From NCBI RefSeq assembly GCF_004770105.1, contig NZ_RQEY01000010.1:396373-460372 (forward strand): 64,000 nt of DNA, given 5' to 3'. The DNA comes from Leptospira andrefontaineae. Lineage in GTDB: Bacteria > Spirochaetota > Leptospiria > Leptospirales > Leptospiraceae. Below are positions 9,701 to 17,798 of the stretch, one piece after another (the first letter of the stretch is position 1; every line of letters starts with the position of its first letter). The notes beneath the pieces are model-generated. The model did no database searches and was not told the origin of the DNA. It saw only the letters and a list, made by a program, of their open reading frames with translations. The position numbers and the translations under genes are program-made.

Positions 9701-10744
9701 TTATTTTATGGACTCTTCAATGAGTCTCATTGCCTCGTATTCCATCTCACAGGCTCTTCTTCCTATGGATGCGAGTTCTATCCCCTTATCTTTTCCGGAA
9801 AGATGACGTTCTGCTTGGCCGATACAACCGATCGCCCAACGAAGATTTCCCATCACTTCCCAATATCTGATCTTAATAGGATCTAGTTTTACACCGGATG
9901 CCTTCTCATAGATCTCGTAAAACTCGGAACGATCAGCAAAGCCGCCTGCTTCTTTATTCAGTTTTCCGAATCTCCAATCCCTCATACATAACCAGGTCAG
10001 ATCTTCGTGACGATCTCCCCAATGTGCAAATTCCCAATCCACAATTCCTTGCAAGCCTTCGGAATTCACCATGAAGTTTCCCGTTCTAAAGTCTCCATGG
10101 ATCAGAACGACTGCATCACTTTCAGGAGCATTCTTCTCTAACCAATTCAAAATGATTTCCATGGCAGGATATGCTCCATCCATGGATTCCAATTGAGAAC
10201 GTAATGCTTGGACAGAACCTTGGGCAACAGTTTTGCCGCTTACATGTTGTCCTAGATTCAAAACTTCTTTTAGTTTTTCATCCTTACATTTTTCAGGAGT
10301 AACTGAATGGATACTCGCAAGATTTTCCGCTAACTCTTGGGTGATTTGTTTACGAACCTTATTTAAACTTGGATCTTTTACTACAAATCGTCCTGTAGCC
10401 TTACCTTGGATCCTTTTCATAAAGTAGAATGGATTTCCAGTGACCGAGTTATCAGACTCTAACCAAAACGGTTCAGGAGTTTTAACTCCGGCTTCAAATG
10501 CCATTCTGCAAACCTTAAACTCGTTGATTCGAGACAAAGAAGCGAGCAAAGAAGCTCCCTTATCCGTTCTATATACGGTTTGGTATTGTCCTGATTCAGG
10601 ACCACCATTGACTTTAATGTCTGCGGAAAAATTTTCCTGGCAGGCTCCTCCCGAAAGAGAAACCATATTAGCGATTTCTACTGTTCCTTGAAGCCTTTTT
10701 CCTAAATATGATTCCAGCCTTTCCTTCAATTCGGAATCTTTCAC
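9701..10744 (-). CDS. APH/ACAD10-type phosphotransferase (likely 4-hydroxyacyl-CoA kinase)
   Basis: The 347-residue protein is an aminoglycoside-phosphotransferase-fold kinase. The Brenner motif LIHGDFRTGNFM (about 215-226, with catalytic Asp) and the metal-binding motif GIVDWEFAHWGD (about 234-245) are intact, and a Lys/Arg-containing N-lobe precedes them (YFMKRIQGK). Its relatives are the kinase half of animal ACAD10/11 and bacterial LvaA, which phosphorylate the 4-hydroxyl of 4-hydroxyacyl-CoA. It starts 2 bp after the acyl-CoA dehydrogenase stop, and a DUF6285 gene follows. Together these support the 4-hydroxyacyl-CoA role rather than antibiotic resistance. The substrate itself is inferred. 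Confidence 0.82.
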   Translation of the reverse strand: MKDSELKERLESYLGKRLQGTVEIANMVSLSGGACQENFSADIKVNGGPESGQYQTVYRTDKGASLLASLSRINEFKVCRMAFEAGVKTPEPFWLESDNSVTGNPFYFMKRIQGKATGRFVVKDPSLNKVRKQITQELAENLASIHSVTPEKCKDEKLKEVLNLGQHVSGKTVAQGSVQALRSQLESMDGAYPAMEIILNWLEKNAPESDAVVLIHGDFRTGNFMVNSEGLQGIVDWEFAHWGDRHEDLTWLCMRDWRFGKLNKEAGGFADRSEFYEIYEKASGVKLDPIKIRYWEVMGNLRWAIGCIGQAERHLSGKDKGIELASIGRRACEMEYEAMRLIEESIK

Positions 10745-10746
10745 GA

Positions 10747-11922
10747 TCAGAAGCTCTCCTTTCCGGATATTAAATTCCTGCCGATCACCATCTTATGAGT
10801 TTCAGTAGGACCGTCTGCGATCCTAGCGGCCCTCGCATCTCTATAAAATAATTCTAATTTAAGATAACGACTAAAACCGTGAGACCCACAGATCTGAATT
10901 GCCCTATCTATACATTTATTCAATGTTTCACTTACCTGCCACTTGGCTAAAGAGACAGCCTGTCTTGCATCTCCACCTTTACGTAGAATGTCTGCAGCCT
11001 TTAATGTAAGTAAAAAACCTGATTCTATTTCCAATGAAGATTCCGCAAACATCCATTGGATACCTTGGTGATCCGATAATTTTCCACCGAATAATTCTCT
11101 TTTGATCGCGTATTCTCTTGCGATCTCCATGGATCTTCTGGCAAGTCCGATCCATCTCATACAATGTGTAAGCCTTGCAGGTCCTAACCGTTCTTGGGAA
11201 AGTCTAAAACCTTCTCCAATTTTTCCGAGTACTTGGGACTCATGTACTTTTACATTTTCGAATTTTAGTTCGCAATGCCCGCCTGGGCCATGTGAACCTA
11301 AAACTCCGATCTCCTGTACCATTGTGTATCCAGGCGCGTCGGTAGGAACTAAGAACATAGAAGTTCTTCTGAAACTATCATTCACCTTTGACATCACGAT
11401 CAAGAAAGAAGCACCATTCGCACCGGTGCAGTACCATTTATGACCGTTTAGAATATAATGATCCCCGTCCTTCTCTGCGTTAGTCGAAAGAGTCGTAGGA
11501 TCCGAACCGGCACCCGGAGGAGGTTCGGTCATTGCAAACCCTGAGCGGATCTTTCCTTCCACAAGAGGATGATAATACTTCTTCTTTTGTTCTTCATTTG
11601 CAGCTAAATGAAGAAGATGCATATTTCCTTCATCAGGAGCATCACAATTACATAAATAAGGAGCAATAGGAGAACGGCCCAACTCGCTGAATACAAGTGC
11701 TGTACCAACTAAGTCCAGACCTAAACCACCTTCCGATTTAGGAAGATGAGCGGTCCATAACCCTCTTTTTTTAGCTTCTTCTCTTAACTTCTGAACGATC
11801 GCCTCAGGCATTCTACCATGATCGTAATCGTAATGATCTTCCGCAGGGATGGCAATTTCGTCTACGAATGCTTTTGCTTTTGCCCTGATTCCATCTAGTT
11901 CCTTAGGTATGGATAAATCCAT
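10747..11922 (-). CDS. Acyl-CoA dehydrogenase family protein (LvaC/ACAD11-like)
   Basis: The 391-residue protein is a full-length FAD-dependent acyl-CoA dehydrogenase. Visible family motifs are [16 protein letters not shown] near 135, [11 protein letters not shown] near 165, and the C-terminal [26 protein letters not shown]... region ending in a [12 protein letters not shown] segment. The catalytic base usually seen as Glu in this loop appears replaced by the GPTETH context of long-chain and ACAD10/11-like members. With the adjacent APH kinase it may remove phosphate from 4-phosphoacyl-CoA to give an enoyl-CoA, or it may be an ordinary dehydrogenase. It lies 21 bp downstream of the lactonase-like gene in the same operon. 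Confidence 0.85.
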   Translation of the reverse strand: MDLSIPKELDGIRAKAKAFVDEIAIPAEDHYDYDHGRMPEAIVQKLREEAKKRGLWTAHLPKSEGGLGLDLVGTALVFSELGRSPIAPYLCNCDAPDEGNMHLLHLAANEEQKKKYYHPLVEGKIRSGFAMTEPPPGAGSDPTTLSTNAEKDGDHYILNGHKWYCTGANGASFLIVMSKVNDSFRRTSMFLVPTDAPGYTMVQEIGVLGSHGPGGHCELKFENVKVHESQVLGKIGEGFRLSQERLGPARLTHCMRWIGLARRSMEIAREYAIKRELFGGKLSDHQGIQWMFAESSLEIESGFLLTLKAADILRKGGDARQAVSLAKWQVSETLNKCIDRAIQICGSHGFSRYLKLELFYRDARAARIADGPTETHKMVIGRNLISGKESF

Positions 11923-11943
11923 GATATATTCAATTTTCCTTAT

Positions 11944-13032
11944 TTATTCTTTTATTAATTCAGGAGGAAGTTTAAATTTTCCGATCCTGTCGTTATGAAG
12001 ACTGCCTAAATAGATATACTCCCCTTTTCTTTTTACGGAAGTAATCTCTTTAAGGTGTTTACCCTTGGGTTCTTGGAAGCTCGCCTCAACCACTCCATTT
12101 TCATCCAAAATGACTGCAAACCCGTAAGGCTGAGGTTTAGGCCAAAGGAATTTAGGTAGTTTAGCTACGATAGATTTTGTCCAAGGGCGAGGATGTAGGA
12201 TCTTATCCACCATATTATTTCGAACAGTGAATAAGGCTAGATAGAAATGACCTTTACGATCCGAAGAAATATTATCAGGAAATCCAGGAAGATTCTCAGC
12301 CCAGATCTCACTCGTTCCAGCTTTAGGTCCTTTGATCCAATACCTATGGATCCTATATTTATAAGTTTCGTTTAATACTAGGAAATCCTCGTTTTTAGAA
12401 AGAGCCACTCCATTTGGGAAGAAAAGATCCTTCATAAGAGTTATGGTCTTCTTTGTATGAGGATCGTATTTAAGCAAACGACCATGAGGAACGGACTCCA
12501 TTAGATCATACAAATATTCTGCAGAGCCATATTTATCACTCGCATCAGAAAAATAGATCGTTCCATCTTTAGCAACATCAAGATCATCAGTGAATTTGAA
12601 AGGGACACCTTCCGATTCAGTGCTCAAAACCTCTACCTTTCCATCTTTGCCGATCTTTAATAAACCTTTGATTGCATCTGCAACTATGATGGAACCATCT
12701 CCTAATAATTTCATTCCAAGAGGTCGACCTCCCGTGAATGCGTGTGCCTTCATTTCTCCGTCTTTAGAGATGAGATACACTTTGCCATCTTCACTCGCAG
12801 AGTAGATATTTCCATCGTCATCCGGTTCTATATCTTCCGGACCATGTATCTTTCCGAGTGCGATTAGTTCAGCGGATTCCAAAGCTTTGTTTTCTTGGAA
12901 GTTGCCAATCAAACCAGTATCGATAGGCGGTTGGTAAGCGATTGGTTGAATAGGAGAAGGTTTGAGTGCAAAACCTATTATGAAAATGATAATGAACGCT
13001 GCAGAGAGCAGGAGGATTTTTTTCGTGTTCAC
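11944..13032 (-). CDS. Membrane-anchored SMP-30/strictosidine synthase-like protein (lactonase or arylesterase)
   Basis: The 362-residue protein has one N-terminal membrane anchor (about residues 5-23) followed by a six-bladed propeller of the SMP-30/strictosidine-synthase/APMAP group. Recognisable blades are DDLDVAKDGTIYFSDAS, HGRLLKYDP, FPNGVALSKNEDFLVLNET and LPGFPDNIS, where acidic and Asn residues bind the active-site calcium. Such enzymes hydrolyse lactones or aryl esters outside the cytoplasmic membrane. I place the start at GTG 13032 because AAGGAGG lies 7 nt before it; an upstream ATG at 13164 would add an implausible leader. It heads the acyl-CoA dehydrogenase/kinase operon, so it could supply a 4-hydroxy acid from a gamma-lactone. 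Confidence 0.82.
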   Translation of the reverse strand: MNTKKILLLSAAFIIIFIIGFALKPSPIQPIAYQPPIDTGLIGNFQENKALESAELIALGKIHGPEDIEPDDDGNIYSASEDGKVYLISKDGEMKAHAFTGGRPLGMKLLGDGSIIVADAIKGLLKIGKDGKVEVLSTESEGVPFKFTDDLDVAKDGTIYFSDASDKYGSAEYLYDLMESVPHGRLLKYDPHTKKTITLMKDLFFPNGVALSKNEDFLVLNETYKYRIHRYWIKGPKAGTSEIWAENLPGFPDNISSDRKGHFYLALFTVRNNMVDKILHPRPWTKSIVAKLPKFLWPKPQPYGFAVILDENGVVEASFQEPKGKHLKEITSVKRKGEYIYLGSLHNDRIGKFKLPPELIKE

Positions 13033-13196
13033 GATTCCCTCCTTAGGGAAAACGAATGAGACGCTACTTACGAAGGTCGGGCAGTCAACGTAAAATTCTG
13101 AGGTTCCCGCCTTCTTACCAGAATAATTGATTGCGGCTCCCAACCAATCGCCGATATCGTACATGAGGACTAAAAACTTTTCCAGTCCGTTTTGGC

Positions 13197-13829
13197 ATGA
13201 AGATCTCTGAAGATATGGTAAATAAACACGGTCTCCGCTTTAAGGAATCCGCTGTTATTTTCGATGAGAACGAACCTGCCGATCAAATGTATCTGATCCT
13301 TTCCGGAAAAGTGGGAATCCATAAAAAAGTAAAAGAAGCATTCAAACTTCTAATAGAACTGAAAGAAGGGGATATGTTCGGTGAGATGGCGCTGGTGGAT
13401 CGCAAACCCAGAAGTGCAAGAGCCATCGCAAAAACCGACGTATTATTATTTGCGATCACTGAGAGCGTGTTCTATAACCTAATCCAGACCAACCCTTCTT
13501 TTTCTCTAAAGATGGTAAAGATGCTTTCTTCCAGATTAAGAGAGACCAACCAAACCATAGCTAGTCTTTTAAAAGGAGACAGAAAGAATATTGTAACATC
13601 TGCACTCATTACTTTCGCACAGACGAGAGGAGAACAAGAAGATGGACAATACAAGGTACATTTGGCTGCATTTATGAAATGGGCCATCTTAAGAGTCGGA
13701 TTGGAACATACGGATTTGGTATCCGCGATCAATCTTTTAGTAAAAGACAAGATGGTCGAACAACCTAAAAACGATCCCAGCCATATATTGATACGGGAAA
13801 CGTTTTTTAAATATACATTGGACCAGTAA
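13197..13829 (+). CDS. Crp/Fnr-type cyclic nucleotide-binding regulator
   Basis: The 210-residue protein has a cyclic-nucleotide-binding beta barrel (about 10-125) with the phosphate-binding cassette [19 protein letters not shown], where Glu and Arg contact cAMP in Crp. A long C helix follows ([19 protein letters not shown]), then a C-terminal part (about 145-210) that is a divergent winged helix, less regular than in Crp. It is divergent from the lactonase operon, with 164 bp between the starts, so it may regulate that operon. The acyltransferase gene starts 3 bp after its stop. Ligand and targets are unknown. Confidence 0.8.
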   Translation: MKISEDMVNKHGLRFKESAVIFDENEPADQMYLILSGKVGIHKKVKEAFKLLIELKEGDMFGEMALVDRKPRSARAIAKTDVLLFAITESVFYNLIQTNPSFSLKMVKMLSSRLRETNQTIASLLKGDRKNIVTSALITFAQTRGEQEDGQYKVHLAAFMKWAILRVGLEHTDLVSAINLLVKDKMVEQPKNDPSHILIRETFFKYTLDQ

Positions 13830-13832
13830 TTC

Positions 13833-15029
13833 TTGGCTGAACAAAGCTCACCGGCCAAACAAAGCAGGCTGGATTATCTAGACAATCTCAGATCCTTTGC
13901 ATTATTATTAGGATTAGCATTCCATGTAGCGATCGTATATGCGGCGATCATTATATATCCATTAAGAAATGATGATAGATCTATAGCATTCGATGTATTC
14001 GGAGAATGGGTACATCTTTTCAGAATGCCAATGTTCTTCGTTCTTTCCGGATATTTTACGGAAAGAATCTATCTTTCCAAAACATTAAAAGAATTTTTAA
14101 GATTAAGAGCATTAAGGATCATTCTTCCCTTAATTCCAGGAATTATATTATTCGCACCAATGCAATATTATGTGAACGCATTACAAGAAGGATACCAAGG
14201 AAATTATTTCAAATTTTTATGGGAAGAATTCTTACTTAAGAATCCAGCTCCTTCTCACCTTTGGTTTATTCTATATTTAGCATTATATACATTTTTATAT
14301 TTAGGTGTTCGACCGGTAATCTCAAGGATCGGAAAATTTATACTTCCTTCTTCCAGGTATGGAGAAGAAGGATCTGAAAATAGATCCAGCATAAAATGGG
14401 AAACATTACTTATCGCAGGAATTTGGTGTACAATCTGGACCTGTGGCATTAATTACTTTTTCCTAAAGGATGAAAAATACCTGAATATAGAACCGGTCCA
14501 GTTTATATATGATTTCAGTTTTTTCTTGTTCGGAAGTTTTTTGATCGGAAAAGAAAGTACGATCTTAAAAGGGAAAACGGATCGTTCTGAGATCATTCTA
14601 CTCGGATTTTTGTCCTTCGTATTTTTCGGATTATTTTATTGGGTAAGTACGATCGATCCGTACTGGTCTTATTTCGGATATACTGGATTCGGGATGAGAA
14701 TACTTCATATTTTTCTAAAATGTTTGGGCGGATGGATCTGGATCGCATTCTTTATCCGACTTTTCCAACTCTTCTTTAATAAGACCAATAAACTTAGTTC
14801 CTACTTAAGAGAATCCAGTTTGCCGGTATATTTAATCCATCATCCGATCTCTCTTGGGATCGGATTTTTAGTAGTGAGCACAGGTCTTTCTATCTGGATA
14901 AAATTTTCGCTTCATATTTTCTTTGTATATGCTCTAACTTTTTTAGTGTATCATTTTGTTATCCGAGATTCAAACTTCTGGTTGACTGTTCTCGGAAATA
15001 AAGGGATCAGTTTTAAGCGAAATAAATAA
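13833..15029 (+). CDS. Acyltransferase family 3 membrane protein
   Basis: The 398-residue integral membrane protein has about ten hydrophobic helices and the family-3 acyltransferase N-terminal pattern RLDYLDNLRSFALLLGLAFH, with the conserved His at the end of helix 1 and RMPMFFVLSGYF after helix 2. These proteins move acyl groups onto glycans or lipids at the cytoplasmic membrane; OpgC (glucan succinylation) is one relative. Translation probably starts at TTG 13833, 3 bp after the Crp-like gene, implying cotranscription. The gene is visibly AT-richer than its neighbours (runs of TTATTA codons). The acceptor is unknown. Confidence 0.82.
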   Translation: MAEQSSPAKQSRLDYLDNLRSFALLLGLAFHVAIVYAAIIIYPLRNDDRSIAFDVFGEWVHLFRMPMFFVLSGYFTERIYLSKTLKEFLRLRALRIILPLIPGIILFAPMQYYVNALQEGYQGNYFKFLWEEFLLKNPAPSHLWFILYLALYTFLYLGVRPVISRIGKFILPSSRYGEEGSENRSSIKWETLLIAGIWCTIWTCGINYFFLKDEKYLNIEPVQFIYDFSFFLFGSFLIGKESTILKGKTDRSEIILLGFLSFVFFGLFYWVSTIDPYWSYFGYTGFGMRILHIFLKCLGGWIWIAFFIRLFQLFFNKTNKLSSYLRESSLPVYLIHHPISLGIGFLVVSTGLSIWIKFSLHIFFVYALTFLVYHFVIRDSNFWLTVLGNKGISFKRNK

Positions 15030-15067
15030 TATAGAGAAACAGAAATCTTAAGTTCAGTTCTTTTATT

Positions 15068-15304
15068 TTACTTTAACAACTTAAGTATTCTTTCAACCGC
15101 TAGCCGTATTGAATTGGCAGGTCTCGGTCTTTCATATACGATTTTCCCATCTGGCAAACGGAAATACACTTCTCCGTTCTTAGAAAAAACGTCAGGTAGC
15201 CCAAATTGGCGATTTTCTGCTTGAGCCTTTCGTATAGCCCTTTCAAAAATTCGGGTAAACTCTTCGGCTTCTTCTTGGTAGACTTTCTTTTTTAATTTAC
15301 TCAT
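15068..15304 (-). CDS. Small basic partner protein of zeta-like kinase (putative antitoxin)
   Basis: A 78-residue protein starts at ATG 15304, inside the last codons of the zeta-like gene (8-bp overlap, AAAGATGAG context), so the two are translationally coupled. It has a helical, charged N-terminal half (KKVYQEEAEEFTRIFERAIRKA) and a short beta-like centre (GEVYFRLPDGKIVYERP). I do not recognise the family. Its coupling to a toxin-like kinase makes it a candidate antitoxin, although in classical epsilon-zeta systems the antitoxin gene comes first, not second. A TTG at 15313 is a less likely start. Confidence 0.6.
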   Translation of the reverse strand: MSKLKKKVYQEEAEEFTRIFERAIRKAQAENRQFGLPDVFSKNGEVYFRLPDGKIVYERPRPANSIRLAVERILKLLK

Positions 15305-15869
15305 CTTTGTCAATTCCCTGGAGAAAAAGAGAATATAACTCCTGATTCACTATATCATAATTAGATTTTCCGCCAAGCGCAAAACATTCAAGCCTCTCAC
15401 CCGAATTAAAATACGCTGCCCAATTATCAGCCATAGAACGATATATTTTCCAGAAGTTCCACCTACTTCGGACGAACCGTCGAGCAACAATATCGTCCGG
15501 TATACTATGACCACCTTTCGCGACTCTGTCTCGAATCCTTTCTATACATTGTTTAGAAGATTCCAGCACTGTATAAAAAATACTAATCCGATATCCGGAC
15601 TTTCTAAATTTCTGAATGGTCGCTCTTAGGTATCTCCCTGACAAAGTAGATTCAATAATTAGACTATTTCCTAAACCTAACTCTCTATCTATCGCTTGAA
15701 AAAATAATTTCCCTGCTTCCAAATGACCGCTTGTTGTTCCTCGATTTTCTAAACCTTTTTCCATTTCATCGGCATTTAAAAAAATATAACCATATACATT
15801 TCGATGCTCTAAGGCAAAGGTCGTTTTTCCGGAACCATTCGGTCCGGCCACGATGATCAGATGTTTCAT
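15297..15869 (-). CDS. Zeta-toxin-like P-loop kinase
   Basis: The 190-residue protein matches the zeta toxin/PezT-like kinase fold: Walker A GPNGSGKTTFAL at about 9-20, LNADEMEKGL (substrate-binding Asp/Glu), a central IIESTLSG strand, and the RVAKGGHSIPDDIVARRF lid with Arg residues that bind ATP. Family members phosphorylate UDP-N-acetylglucosamine and so poison cell-wall synthesis, though some chromosomal relatives have other substrates. The start is ATG 15869; TTG 15872 is the alternative. It is about 60-80 residues shorter than plasmid zeta toxins, but typical of chromosomal AAA_33/zeta-like proteins. It overlaps a small downstream gene, forming a plausible toxin-antitoxin pair. Confidence 0.78.
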   Translation of the reverse strand: MKHLIIVAGPNGSGKTTFALEHRNVYGYIFLNADEMEKGLENRGTTSGHLEAGKLFFQAIDRELGLGNSLIIESTLSGRYLRATIQKFRKSGYRISIFYTVLESSKQCIERIRDRVAKGGHSIPDDIVARRFVRSRWNFWKIYRSMADNWAAYFNSGERLECFALGGKSNYDIVNQELYSLFLQGIDKDE

Positions 15870-16063
15870 CAAATCGGAAATTAATTAGGAATTTAGATAA
15901 GCCAATCAAATTCTAATTATTAAAATATACTTCTCAAGGAAAACTGGTTCCGTACTTTTTTCCTTCGGCTTCTACCTATAAGCCAACATTAATCTAGTAA
16001 TTCTACGTATAGAAATTTATCAACCTAGGGTTCATAATTTTTCTGCAAAAAAGCAAGGAAATC

Positions 16064-17053
16064 ATGAACCTCAATCGAAAAACTTGGATCTATATTTTAT
16101 TATTCTACACGATCGGATTTATAGGCTGCACAAAAGACAATAACAACACCGATCCTTTGATATATTTGGTCGCACTCAATAATCTCTCTGTTGCCGATAT
16201 CGTATTTGAAAAAGGTTTTCCTGGCTCGGACAATATTCTTACTACAAATAATTTCACAGGAGTTGCAGGAGATTATACGATCACAATCGGTGGGGAATCA
16301 GCAACCGGGATAAATCTTCCTGGAGACGGAAGTTTAGAATTTATAATGCCGACTGTCTCTGGTATTACAGAGAACACCACACTTAGAATGGTAGTCACTA
16401 AAAACGGAAATCCATTACTTTCTAAAACCGTTAGATATAGACCGATTATAGATTTTACGTTAGGAACACCAAATAGTTATATCAGACCTACAAGTGCAGC
16501 TGATCAAAATAGTTATTTCAGTATTACATTAGGAAGCACAGGAGATGTTCTTTTTAATATTTTCGGATATTTCGGAGCCAATCTGAATTTATACTATTAT
16601 AGTAGCCCGACAGGTTCTAAAACTACGATCATAGAAAATGGAAAAACGGGAGCTCAATTTAAAAAAGCAAATCTTGCAAGCGGAACTTATATTATAGAAG
16701 TCAAATATTCAAACGGTATAATTCCTGCAAGTTATAGAACCAATATCGCAAACGGCCAGATCCAAGCGACTTCGGTTTCCAACTGGGTCAGTTCCGCTCT
16801 ATGTTACGAAAAATTGGGAGGTGGAAATACGTATGTAGGACCTGCTCATGATTGTAATGGTCTGAATTCAGGCAGTATGACACGCAGCGGAAGATGCACT
16901 TATCCTTCGGATCAAGGCATAACTACTAGAAATTATTATATATCACCTCCAGGCGGAGGTCCAGGCTTTCTTACCAGTTATGCTGAGTTTACCTGTACCG
17001 TTCCGGGCAATGGGTCGACTAACGAAGCGGATGCAATCTTCGAGGATAATTAG
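16064..17053 (+). CDS. Hypothetical secreted lipoprotein
   Basis: The 329-residue protein has a signal sequence and lipobox (IGFIGC, Cys near 22), so it is likely attached to the inner or outer membrane. The mature part is rich in Gly, Ser, Thr and Asn and beta-like repeats (GDYTITIGGES, GSTGDVLFNIFGYFG, LASGTYIIEVKYSNG); the last resembles pre-peptidase C-terminal (PPC) domains. Cysteines occur mainly near the C-terminus (CYEKLGG, HDCNGLN, RCTYPSD, EFTCTV), which could form disulfides outside the cytoplasm. The ATG at 16064 follows AAGGAAA. No enzyme motif is seen; the function is unknown. Confidence 0.75.
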   Translation: MNLNRKTWIYILLFYTIGFIGCTKDNNNTDPLIYLVALNNLSVADIVFEKGFPGSDNILTTNNFTGVAGDYTITIGGESATGINLPGDGSLEFIMPTVSGITENTTLRMVVTKNGNPLLSKTVRYRPIIDFTLGTPNSYIRPTSAADQNSYFSITLGSTGDVLFNIFGYFGANLNLYYYSSPTGSKTTIIENGKTGAQFKKANLASGTYIIEVKYSNGIIPASYRTNIANGQIQATSVSNWVSSALCYEKLGGGNTYVGPAHDCNGLNSGSMTRSGRCTYPSDQGITTRNYYISPPGGGPGFLTSYAEFTCTVPGNGSTNEADAIFEDN

Positions 17054-17114
17054 AAGGTAAGTCCTTCATACTTTCATAATATTAATATTGGTTTTTAAAT
17101 TTTAAGGATTGCCA

Positions 17115-17798
17115 ATGGTGCCATATTCCCTAAAATCCGAGAAGATGTCCGTCAGAACCCGCCCTAAAATATTCTTAATAGACGATCATCCGATTGTTCG
17201 TTCCGGATTGGAATCCGAGATCAAAACTTCCGGAGATTATGAATATTGTGGCTCTGCTTCTTCCATAAAAGAAGGTACCAAAATTATGGGTTTTGCTAAA
17301 CCGGATCTTCTTATCTGCGATGTTTCTCTCCAAGATGAGAACGGGATCAGGGAACTTGATTCTATCCGCAAAAAATTCCCGAATATGAAGATCGTATTTT
17401 TAACAATGCACAGAGATTGGTCTTATCTTCAGGACGCAATTTCAGCGGGTGCGGATGGTTATATTCTAAAAAGCGATTCGATGGAATCCATTATGGCCTC
17501 CATTAAAAAAGTATTAAATAGAGGCAAAGTATTCCCTGGAGAGATCGCAAACTTCAGTTATGACGAAAAACATATCAGAGAAGTAGTCGAGATCGTTAAA
17601 AAGCTCACTAAAAGAGAAAGTCAGATCCTGAACTTTCTCTCCAAGGGAAAATTAAACCGAGAAATCGCGGAAGAATTAAAACTAAGCGTTAGAACGGTCG
17701 AAGCTCATAGAGCATCTATTTTCAAGAAGTTAGAAGTGGAGAATATGGTAGAATTAACTAGGATTTTAGTCCAACTCAAATCCTTGGATCCAAATTAA
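17115..17798 (+). CDS. NarL/LuxR-family response regulator
   Basis: The roughly 227-residue protein has a receiver domain (about 18-135) with the acidic pair IDDHP, phospho-accepting Asp in LLICDVSLQ, a Thr in FLTMHRDW and Lys in YILKSDS, followed by a LuxR-type helix-turn-helix (about 160-222; LTKRESQILNFLSKG, REIAEELKLSVRTVEAH). It binds DNA when phosphorylated, usually as a dimer. ATG 17115 is chosen because AAGGA lies 6 nt upstream; the TTG at 17109 is too close to that site. Its stop overlaps the stop of the convergent histidine kinase, its likely partner. Confidence 0.9.
   Translation: MVPYSLKSEKMSVRTRPKIFLIDDHPIVRSGLESEIKTSGDYEYCGSASSIKEGTKIMGFAKPDLLICDVSLQDENGIRELDSIRKKFPNMKIVFLTMHRDWSYLQDAISAGADGYILKSDSMESIMASIKKVLNRGKVFPGEIANFSYDEKHIREVVEIVKKLTKRESQILNFLSKGKLNREIAEELKLSVRTVEAHRASIFKKLEVENMVELTRILVQLKSLDPN

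Noticed and set aside
9266..9886. 206-codon plus-strand open frame
   Set aside because: It is antisense to the histidine phosphatase start and all of the DUF6285 gene, has Ser/Phe-rich low-complexity content and no family pattern.
9701..10744. Aminoglycoside resistance gene
   Set aside because: The APH fold is present, but the operon context fits the ACAD10/LvaA-type metabolic kinases.
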